DNA of 19,914 bases from an uncultured Bacteroidales bacterium (GTDB taxonomy: Bacteria; Bacteroidota; Bacteroidia; Bacteroidales; UBA932), in contig ONFK01000004.1 in assembly GCA_900317065.1 (NCBI GenBank), positions 1-19,914 of the forward strand, read 5' to 3'. The translations under genes were made by a program, and so were the position numbers. Every line of letters begins with the position of its first letter. The first letter of the stretch is position 1. The notes beneath the pieces are model-generated. The model was not told where the DNA came from. It ran no database searches and saw only the letters and a list, made by a program, of their open reading frames with translations. Below, piece by piece: positions 8,372 to 14,499 of this stretch.

Positions 8372-10218
8372 AAATATAGGTCGAAATAATCAGTTACTTT
8401 GTCCATGAGATGCACCCTCCAGATGCCTCGCACGTTGTGCTCGGAGCGGGGGTAGGGGAAATAGTCCAGCTGCACGCCGTTCGCGATGCACTCCTGCACG
8501 AAGCTGAGGCTGTGCTGCCATACGACCGTGTTGTCGATGGCTCCCTGGCAGATCAGGAGCTTGCCCTTGAGATCGGCTGCCTTGTTTATCAGGGATGTCT
8601 TTGCGAAACCTTCTGGGTTGGTGGCCTGAGTGTCCATATAACGCTCGCCGTACATTACTTCGTACCATTTCCAGTCTATCACGGGCCCGCCGGCGACGCC
8701 GACCTTGAAAATGTCCGGATAGTTTGTCATCAGGGATATGGTCATGAATCCGCCGTAGCTCCATCCGTGCACGCCTATGCGTTCAGTATCCACCCAGGGC
8801 TGCTTCATGAGTTCGCGCAGACCCGCCACCTGGTCGGCCATCTCGGCCTGCCCGCACTGGCGGTTGATGGCCTTTTCGAAGGCCGCTCCACGGTTGGATG
8901 TGCCGCGGTTGTCCTGCACGTATACCACATAGCCCTTCTGCGCCATGAGCATCTCCCACATTCTCACTCCTCCAAGCCAGCTGTTCTGGACCATCTGCGA
9001 ATGCGGACCGCCGTAGACATATACGACCACCGGATACTTTTTCGAAGGATCGAAACCAAGAGGCTTGTAGAGCCGGTAGTAGTTCATGAAATCGCCGTCC
9101 GCTGAAGGCGTCCTGCCGAGTTCCACCTCGCAAGTGGCGTATTCCGAGAGGGGGTCCGGAGCCTCATACAGAAGCTCGGAACTTTTGCCGTCGGTCGAAC
9201 GGACCTCCACCTTCCCGGGCACGTTGAAGGAACTCCAGCTGTCGATGAAACGGCTGCAGTCTTCGGACAGGCTAACCCTGTGCCATCCTCTTTCCCAGGT
9301 CAGGCGCTGGGGCTTCTTGAAGCGAACCTTTGGCACCGAGCGATATTTGCCGAGATCTATGCGGAACAGATGATTCTCGATGGGGGAGACTTCGGCCGAT
9401 GTGTAGTACACCCACCTGCCGTCATCCGCAACGTAGTGCTGGTCGGCAGTGGCCGTAGGCAGAGCTCGGATGTTCCCGAGAGTGTCGCAGAGATACATGC
9501 TGCGGAATCCGTTGCGGTTGTCCGTGTCGTAGATGAAATCGTATCTGCCCTTGATGAAGTGCAGCGGCTCCTGCGGCTCCACCCAGGCTTCGTTTTCTTC
9601 CGAAAGGATGGTGCGTACGAACGAACCGTCCGCGGCCCTGTACTGGTTCAGCACCATGTGATGCTGCTCGCGGTCGAGCACCTGTATGAAAATGTTCTTG
9701 TCGTCCGGGCCCCATGTCACGCAGGTGAGATATCGCTCGTCTGTGAATTCCGTGGGGACAATGGTCGAAATCACGTTCCCAAGAGTGTCGCATACAAGGA
9801 GGGAAACCCGCTCGGACGCCATTCCGTTCATGGGGTAGCGTATCTGTTCGAGACTTCCCGTGCGGGTGGTGATGTCCAGAAGAGGGAACTGCGAGACTGC
9901 ACTTTCGTCCTTGCGGTATACCGCCAGATACTTTCCGGAAGGGGAGGGGAATACTCCTCCGCTGATGCCGAATTCGTTGCGGGATACGCTTTCTCCGATC
10001 ACAATCCCTTCACCATCTTCCCTGGGTAGAGTCCAGGTCTTTTTTTCGTATCGGGAACGGCCTTCCTTGAGTTCGTTGCCTTCCCAGTGCCAGGCCTTGC
10101 CGGCGGGATAAAGATGCCCTCCGAGCACGGCGTCGCGCATTGTAATGGCCTTGCCGTCCGTCTGTGCCGGACGGGTGGCAAGCACCTGCAGCAGTACTGC
10201 GAGAATCAGAGTGGTCAT
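8368..10218 (-). CDS. S9-family prolyl peptidase (dipeptidyl peptidase IV-like), short propeller
   Basis: A 616-residue serine peptidase. Residues 1-20 look like a signal peptide, followed by an N-terminal beta-propeller (about 25-370) and an alpha/beta-hydrolase domain. The triad is visible: Ser487 in GWSYGG, Asp562 in GAIDNTV, His594 in SEHNVRG. YVYGGPHSQ (400-408) is the oxyanion-side motif of the family. Dipeptidyl peptidases of this type cleave X-Pro or similar dipeptides from peptide N-termini in the periplasm. Bacteroidales homologues are usually 700-740 residues; this one is about 100 shorter, with the loss in the propeller, so access to the active site and specificity may differ. The start ATG (10218-10216) shares one base with the TAA of the upstream small membrane protein gene. 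Confidence 0.9.
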   Translation of the reverse strand: MTTLILAVLLQVLATRPAQTDGKAITMRDAVLGGHLYPAGKAWHWEGNELKEGRSRYEKKTWTLPREDGEGIVIGESVSRNEFGISGGVFPSPSGKYLAVYRKDESAVSQFPLLDITTRTGSLEQIRYPMNGMASERVSLLVCDTLGNVISTIVPTEFTDERYLTCVTWGPDDKNIFIQVLDREQHHMVLNQYRAADGSFVRTILSEENEAWVEPQEPLHFIKGRYDFIYDTDNRNGFRSMYLCDTLGNIRALPTATADQHYVADDGRWVYYTSAEVSPIENHLFRIDLGKYRSVPKVRFKKPQRLTWERGWHRVSLSEDCSRFIDSWSSFNVPGKVEVRSTDGKSSELLYEAPDPLSEYATCEVELGRTPSADGDFMNYYRLYKPLGFDPSKKYPVVVYVYGGPHSQMVQNSWLGGVRMWEMLMAQKGYVVYVQDNRGTSNRGAAFEKAINRQCGQAEMADQVAGLRELMKQPWVDTERIGVHGWSYGGFMTISLMTNYPDIFKVGVAGGPVIDWKWYEVMYGERYMDTQATNPEGFAKTSLINKAADLKGKLLICQGAIDNTVVWQHSLSFVQECIANGVQLDYFPYPRSEHNVRGIWRVHLMDKVTDYFDLYL

Positions 10219-10670
10219 TATTCTTCGGCTGCTACTGGTATGGTATTCATCTTTATGGGATCGGACACGCTCAGGATGTCGAACACCACGAATTTCTGGA
10301 TGCCACGCCAGGGGAGAGCTCCGCGGTACTCCTTATATTTGACCTGCACCATCTTTCCGCTGCAGCGCATCAAGGAATCGGCGACGGAATACACGGCGCC
10401 GTTGGCCTTGCGCCCCTCTGCTTTCTTGTCGACAGAAAATGTGAACTCGTTGCTCTGAAGCCCGGCCCCTTTCTTGTCGTTCTTGAAGCCGCTCATGATC
10501 AGCCGCCCTTCGTAGGTCTTCCAGACCCAGCCTTTGTAAACTACCTGATTAAGCTCTCCGGCTTTGACTCCGGTACCGAAAACCCAGAAGAAATGGATGA
10601 ACACCCATCCCCCGACTGCAAGAAGCAGGACCACGAGGGTAATGACAATAATCTTTTTAACAGTTTTCAT
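10218..10670 (-). CDS. Conserved small membrane-anchored protein, function unknown
   Basis: A 150-residue protein starting at MKTVKK. Residues 6-30 form one hydrophobic helix followed by an extracytoplasmic region with YKGWVWKTYEGRL and YKEYRGALPWRG. This layout matches a family common in Bacteroidota that is sometimes mislabelled 6-phosphogluconate dehydrogenase; I see no dehydrogenase motif and do not assign a function. The open frame continues upstream into the tRNA-Glu gene. However, the promoter element ends just five bases before the ATG at 10670, so this is the true start. It leads the five-gene operon and is coupled to the S9 peptidase by a one-base TAATG overlap. Confidence 0.75.
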   Translation of the reverse strand: MKTVKKIIVITLVVLLLAVGGWVFIHFFWVFGTGVKAGELNQVVYKGWVWKTYEGRLIMSGFKNDKKGAGLQSNEFTFSVDKKAEGRKANGAVYSVADSLMRCSGKMVQVKYKEYRGALPWRGIQKFVVFDILSVSDPIKMNTIPVAAEE

Positions 10671-10675
10671 ACTTA

Positions 10676-10683
10676 CAAAAATA
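10676..10683 (-). promoter_or_regulatory. Bacteroidota -7 element driving the five-gene minus-strand operon
   Basis: The minus strand reads TATTTTTG (TAnnTTTG), then TAAGT, then the ATG at 10670. The five-base gap equals that of the phosphodiesterase and glmM genes and again predicts a leaderless transcript. The element lies next to the upstream part of the divergent tRNA-Glu promoter. Confidence 0.65.
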
Positions 10684-10692
10684 ATAAAAAAA

Positions 10693-10723
10693 TTTGCAGG
10701 TATTCTAAAAATGTCTATCTTTG
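10693..10723 (+). promoter_or_regulatory. Promoter of tRNA-Glu/rpmE2 (-33 TTTG, -7 TATCTTTG)
   Basis: TTTG at 10693-10696 is followed after exactly 19 bases by TATCTTTG at 10716-10723, a full match to the Bacteroidota consensus. The tRNA begins 17 bases after the element. The bases around the start, CAGTCCCAAA, are nearly the same as at the tRNA-Phe promoter. Confidence 0.8.
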
Positions 10724-10740
10724 CAGTCCCAAATACTAAC

Positions 10741-10812
10741 GGTGGGTTCGTATAACGGTTAGTACTCGAGATTCTCAATCTCGCAATAGGAGTTCGATTC
10801 TCCTACCCACTA
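10741..10812 (+). tRNA. tRNA-Glu (anticodon CTC)
   Basis: A cloverleaf folds cleanly. The acceptor arms are GGTGGGT (10741-10747) and ACCCACT (10805-10811), with one G-U pair at the end. The anticodon stem CGAGA/TCTCG has loop TTCTCAA, giving anticodon CTC at 10774-10776. The T stem AGGAG/CTCCT has loop TTCGATT. The CCA tail is not encoded. No terminator separates it from rpmE2, so it is probably cut out of a tRNA-mRNA transcript. Confidence 0.93.
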
Positions 10813-10839
10813 CAAGATTTCTATTAAATTACTAGTAAA

Positions 10840-11091
10840 ATGAAGAAAGGAATCCATCCCGAATCCTACCGTCTTGTAGTTTTCAAGGATATGTCAAACG
10901 AGGACATCTTCATCACCAGGAGTTGCGCCACCACCAAGGAGACCATCACTGTTGACGGAGTCGAGTATCCTCTCGTAAAGGTTGAGATCTCCAACACCTC
11001 TCATCCCTTCTACACCGGCAAGACCAAGATCGTCGACACCGCCGGCCGTGTTGATATGTTCTATCAGAGATACAAGGCAAGAAAGAAGTAA
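10840..11091 (+). CDS. rpmE2: 50S ribosomal protein L31, type B
   Basis: An 83-residue protein beginning MKKGIHPESYRLVVFKDMSN, with TSHPFYTGKTKIVDTAGRV and a basic tail (YKARKK). These are typical of the zinc-independent (type B) L31 of the large ribosomal subunit, which helps bridge the two subunits. The paired CxxC cysteines of the zinc form are absent; only one cysteine is present. Elsewhere the B form is used when zinc is scarce, but in Bacteroidota it is often the only L31. It starts 28 bases after tRNA-Glu with no promoter of its own, so it appears to depend on the tRNA promoter. It ends at a hairpin terminator. Confidence 0.96.
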   Translation: MKKGIHPESYRLVVFKDMSNEDIFITRSCATTKETITVDGVEYPLVKVEISNTSHPFYTGKTKIVDTAGRVDMFYQRYKARKK

Positions 11092-11109
11092 TTCTTTACA
11101 GGATAAACG

Positions 11110-11139
11110 AAAAGCGGTGACAAGGTCATCGCTTTTTTT
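11110..11139 (+). terminator. Intrinsic terminator after rpmE2
   Basis: AAAGCGGTGAC (11111-11121) pairs with GTCATCGCTTT (11125-11135) around an AAG loop, with one G-U pair, and the stem runs into a T tract to 11139. The glmM promoter element begins at 11141, so the terminator occupies the upstream region of that promoter. Confidence 0.85.
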
Positions 11140-11140
11140 G

Positions 11141-11148
11141 TATATTTG
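11141..11148 (+). promoter_or_regulatory. Bacteroidota -7 element for glmM
   Basis: TATATTTG (TAnnTTTG), then TGCCT, then ATG at 11154. This rules out the in-frame GTG at 11148 as a start, because its G is the last base of the element. A leaderless mRNA is predicted. Confidence 0.7.
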
Positions 11149-11153
11149 TGCCT

Positions 11154-12569
11154 ATGACACTTATCAAATCTATTTCCGGAATCAGGGGTACCATAGGCGG
11201 CGTGCCCGGAGAGGCCCTCACCCCTGTAGACATCGTAAAGTTTACCTACGCATATTGCAGCGAGCTTCGGAAGCGCAAGGCTCCAAACGCAGAAAAATAC
11301 AAAGTCGTGGTAGGACGCGACGCCCGAATCAGCGGCCGCATGGTCGAAGACCTTGTATGCGGAACACTTGTCGCATGCGGAGTGAATGTCGTGAAGTGCG
11401 GCTTCGCATCCACCCCCACCACGGAACTTGCCGTGCGTTTCGCAAACGCCGACGGAGGCATAATTATAACTGCATCCCACAATCCCCGTCAGTGGAATGC
11501 GCTCAAGCTTCTCAACGAATGCGGGGAGTTCCTGACTGCGGCTCAGGGCCAGGCCATCCTGGATTGCGCCGAGAAGGGAGAATTCGACTTCGCCGATGTC
11601 GATGAACTCGGCAAGATAGAAGAGCACGACTTTACGGACGAGCACATCGATGCCGTTCTCGCCCTGGAAACGGTAGACGCCGAAGCTGTGCGCAAGGCAG
11701 GCTTCAAGGTCGTGCTGGATTCCATCAATTCGGTGGGCGGCATAATCATGCCCAGATTGCTGGAAAAGCTTGGTGTCGAATGCATTACGCTCAACGGTGA
11801 GCCTACGGGCGATTTCGCGCATAATCCCGAACCGCTTCCAAAGAACCTTGTGGATCTGAGCGAGACCGTAGTCCGCGAGAAGGCGGATTTCGGCATCAGC
11901 GTAGACCCCGACGTGGACCGTCTCGCCTTCATCTGCGAGAACGGCGAGCCTTTCGTAGAAGAGTATACGCTCGTGGCGGTGGCAGATTATCTGCTCGATG
12001 AGGCGGTGAAGAAAGGCCGCAGGAACCTCGCGACCGTCTCCAACCTGTCTTCCAGTCGCGCGCTCCGCGATGTTACAGAGGCGCACGGAGGCACCTACTA
12101 CGCATCTGCAGTAGGCGAGGTGAACGTTACCACCAAGATGCACGAGGTGGACGCCCTGATCGGCGGAGAAGGCAACGGGGGAGTCATCTACCCTGCAAGC
12201 CACTGCGGCCGCGATGCCATGGTGGGAGTTGCGCTCTTCCTCAGCAAACTTGCGCACAACGGCATGAAAGTCAGCGAGTACAAGAAAACCCTGCCGCAGT
12301 ATTTCATTGCCAAGAACCGCATCGACCTTAGCGACAGCGCCCTGATCGACAAGATCCTGGGTGCCATGAAGGAGACCTTCAAGAACGAGAAGGTGAATAC
12401 CATCGACGGTGTCAAGGTCGATTTCGAGGCCGCCCGCGAGTGGGTCCACCTGCGCCGCTCCAACACGGAGCCCATCATCCGCGTGTATTCCGAGGCTCCC
12501 ACTGCCGAACGGGCGGAAGCCCTCGGCAACGAGGTGGTGGCCCTTGCAAAGAAGATAATAGGCGAATAG
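11154..12569 (+). CDS. glmM: Phosphoglucosamine mutase (Bacteroidales type)
   Basis: A 471-residue alpha-D-phosphohexomutase starting MTLIKSISGIRGTIGG. The phosphoserine loop is ITASHNPRQWNALKLL, the Mg-binding loop is DPDVDRLAF, the sugar-binding loop is GGEGNGGVIYPASH, and the phosphate-binding loop is RRSNTEPIIRVYSEA. The sequence closely follows the protein annotated as GlmM in Bacteroides. That enzyme converts glucosamine-6-phosphate to glucosamine-1-phosphate for UDP-GlcNAc, the precursor of peptidoglycan and lipid A. A broader phosphoglucomutase or phosphomannomutase activity is possible in this family. The start is ATG at 11154, set by the promoter. One base separates its TAG from the next gene, a NamZ-like protein, so the operon pairs an amino-sugar synthesis enzyme with a putative muropeptide enzyme. 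Confidence 0.92.
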   Translation: MTLIKSISGIRGTIGGVPGEALTPVDIVKFTYAYCSELRKRKAPNAEKYKVVVGRDARISGRMVEDLVCGTLVACGVNVVKCGFASTPTTELAVRFANADGGIIITASHNPRQWNALKLLNECGEFLTAAQGQAILDCAEKGEFDFADVDELGKIEEHDFTDEHIDAVLALETVDAEAVRKAGFKVVLDSINSVGGIIMPRLLEKLGVECITLNGEPTGDFAHNPEPLPKNLVDLSETVVREKADFGISVDPDVDRLAFICENGEPFVEEYTLVAVADYLLDEAVKKGRRNLATVSNLSSSRALRDVTEAHGGTYYASAVGEVNVTTKMHEVDALIGGEGNGGVIYPASHCGRDAMVGVALFLSKLAHNGMKVSEYKKTLPQYFIAKNRIDLSDSALIDKILGAMKETFKNEKVNTIDGVKVDFEAAREWVHLRRSNTEPIIRVYSEAPTAERAEALGNEVVALAKKIIGE

Positions 12570-12570
12570 A

Positions 12571-13629
12571 ATGTTCTCGTTCCGCACGACTCCCATAGAG
12601 GACCAGCTCGACAGGGCGCTGCTCGAAGGCAAGGTCGGCGTTTTCTGCACTCCGGCCTGCTGGGATGCAGGCAAGTCCGCCTATCTCTACGACATCTTCC
12701 GTCGCAGAGGCAATCTGGAATGCATCTTCCTTCCCGGGGAGGAATCCGTTCCCGGCACCGCCCACATCTCTTTCGATATCGAGGAAATCAAGGGCCTGGA
12801 TGCGCTGGTCGTTGAGATCCAGGATGCGGGATCCAGGTATTTCCCTTTCACTATCGATGTCCTTCGACTCATTTCCACGCTGGATTCTATGGAAACTCCT
12901 CCGTCGCTTTATGTGGTCGACCATCCGAATCCGGCCGGCAGGGAGGTGGAGGGCACTCTTCCTGCAGGAGAAACGGATGTCTGGACTCCGGCGGCTGCCC
13001 ACAGGCACGGACTTACGCTCGGAGAGCTGGCACAGATGTATGTGAGCGATACGGGTGCGAAGATTGCCCTGCATGTGATTTCCGCCGAAGTGGCATCCAC
13101 TGCAAGGACCCTGCTGCCGTGGATGATTCCGCCGGCATCCGATTTCGCAGGTGTATTCACCCCTTATTTCTACGGCGGAGGCAAGTTGTGGACTGATACG
13201 AACGTCAACCCCGGCCTCGGCACGGTAAGGCCTTACGAGATGATCGGAGCCCCTTTCATAAAGACGGACGGCAATGAGGTCCCCGTTCCGGACGGAGTCC
13301 TGGCAAGGCCCTGCTCATTTGTGCCCCTGTCCGGGATGTATGAGGGGCAGACATGTTTCGGCTGGCAGTTTATCCTGACTCCGGGGGCGCACTACCATTC
13401 CCTGCTGCACACAATAAGGCTGATGCATTTTCTGTCAGGCCGTTATTCCCAGTTCCGTATCTTCGACAGTCTTTACGGGCGGCTTGCCGATCCGGTTATG
13501 GCGGAGTACCTCAGGGGCGGCATAACGTTCGACATCGTCGAGGAGCATGTCAAGGGCGAAGAGCAGAAGTGGATTCGCAAAGCGAAGCGTTTTTTGCTTT
13601 ACGATGAGCAACCGGTGCGTATAAAGTGA
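12571..13629 (+). CDS. DUF1343/NamZ-like protein, divergent and without signal peptide
   Basis: A 352-residue protein of the DUF1343 family, whose studied members (NamZ) are exo-beta-N-acetylmuramidases acting on peptidoglycan fragments. Family motifs are clear: VEIQDAGSRYFPF (81-93), VVDHPNPAGREVEG (115-128), HRHGLTLGELAQMY (144-157), and the C-terminal Rossmann-like part from NVNPGLGTVRPYE onward. Two things are odd. There is no signal peptide, whereas Bacteroidota members are usually exported or lipoproteins. The segment between the usual PEHG motif and the conserved SLYG is missing; LPGEESVPG stands where PEHG would be. The protein may therefore act on cytoplasmic substrates or be catalytically changed. 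The gene starts one base after the glmM stop and is surely co-transcribed with it. Confidence 0.82.
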   Translation: MFSFRTTPIEDQLDRALLEGKVGVFCTPACWDAGKSAYLYDIFRRRGNLECIFLPGEESVPGTAHISFDIEEIKGLDALVVEIQDAGSRYFPFTIDVLRLISTLDSMETPPSLYVVDHPNPAGREVEGTLPAGETDVWTPAAAHRHGLTLGELAQMYVSDTGAKIALHVISAEVASTARTLLPWMIPPASDFAGVFTPYFYGGGKLWTDTNVNPGLGTVRPYEMIGAPFIKTDGNEVPVPDGVLARPCSFVPLSGMYEGQTCFGWQFILTPGAHYHSLLHTIRLMHFLSGRYSQFRIFDSLYGRLADPVMAEYLRGGITFDIVEEHVKGEEQKWIRKAKRFLLYDEQPVRIK

Positions 13630-13650
13630 ATACTTTAAGGAATTATTTGA

Positions 13651-13658
13651 TAATTTTG
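13651..13658 (+). promoter_or_regulatory. Bacteroidota -7 element for the TonB-domain lipoprotein gene
   Basis: TAATTTTG matches TAnnTTTG, 42 bases before the ATG at 13701, implying an A/T-rich leader of about 35 bases. It lies 21 bases after the NamZ-like stop codon, and I see no terminator between them. Confidence 0.6.
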
Positions 13659-13700
13659 CAGAATCGAATGTAACCTTATTATTTATAAACTGTTTTTATC

Positions 13701-14498
13701 ATGAAAAAAATCTTTTCATTGCTTGCAGTCGCTGCGCTAGTTCTCGTAGCCTGCAACACCAAGAAGCCTTCGGCTGAAACCGTTTCCGCAGAAGCAGCAA
13801 AAGCTGCAAACGCTCTTGTCCAGGCAGTCGCTTCCGGTGACGATGCCGCTATCAAAGAGGCAGTTGCTGCGAAGGAAGCAGTCCTCAAGACTTTGAAGAT
13901 CGAAGACGATGATGAACTCGACGCTATCTTCTCCGATGCTTTCGATGTAGCCCTCGAGGACAATGGTGTCAACGAAGAAGAAATCGACGCTCTCCTCAAA
14001 CTCCGTGGCATCGAACTTCCCGCTCTTGCGAAGGCTGCCGTAGATGAGGCTGCTGCCGAGACCGCAGACAAGGCAGAGGAAATCGTTGACGCTGCTGCTG
14101 AGCAGATCAGCGAAGAGGCTGCAAAGAAGGCTGCAGAAGCCGCTGAGGCAGTAGAGGAAGTTGTAGAAGAAGAGGAAATCCCCTTCATCCTCGTTCAGCA
14201 GAAGCCTTCTTTCGAAGGAGGTGATGCAAGCGCTTTCACAAAGTGGGTCAACAGCCAGATCGTTTATCCTCAGGCTGCTCAGGCTGCAGGAACCGAGGGC
14301 CGTGTAGTTCTCAAATTCAAGGTCGGCAAAGACGGCAGCGTCCAGAACGTCAAGGTTATCAAGAGTGTAGATCCCGAACTCGATGCAGAAGCTGTTCGCG
14401 TTGTCTCCTCTTCACCTGCATGGACTCCCGGTCAGCAGAACGGAGAGCCTGTAGCAGTTTCCTACACCTTCCCTGTCATCTACAAACTTGCCAACTAA
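13701..14498 (+). CDS. Lipoprotein with alanine/glutamate-rich stalk and C-terminal TonB domain
   Basis: A 265-residue protein with three parts. Residues 1-17 are a lipoprotein signal ending LVAC, with Cys18 as the lipidated residue. Residues 23-160 are acidic and alanine-rich, with a predicted helical or coiled-coil stalk (repeats of EAA, AEA, EEV). Residues about 165-265 are a TonB C-terminal domain: KWVNSQIVYPQAAQ, GTEGRVVLKFKVGKDGSVQN, SVDPELDAEAVRVV, WTPGQQNGEPVAV. Classical TonB is anchored in the inner membrane and is energised by ExbB/ExbD. Here the transmembrane helix is replaced by a lipid anchor, and no acidic surface-export tag follows the cysteine (NTKK), so a periplasm-facing site is likely. 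It may bind TonB boxes or act as a structural or partner protein rather than transmit energy. Its stop lies one base from the PriA stop (convergent). Confidence 0.88.
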   Translation: MKKIFSLLAVAALVLVACNTKKPSAETVSAEAAKAANALVQAVASGDDAAIKEAVAAKEAVLKTLKIEDDDELDAIFSDAFDVALEDNGVNEEEIDALLKLRGIELPALAKAAVDEAAAETADKAEEIVDAAAEQISEEAAKKAAEAAEAVEEVVEEEEIPFILVQQKPSFEGGDASAFTKWVNSQIVYPQAAQAAGTEGRVVLKFKVGKDGSVQNVKVIKSVDPELDAEAVRVVSSSPAWTPGQQNGEPVAVSYTFPVIYKLAN

Positions 14499-14499
14499 G

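Noticed and set aside
11064..12674. Minus-strand open frame of 536 codons
   Set aside because: It is the antisense shadow of glmM and the start of the NamZ-like gene, with no motif or promoter of its own.
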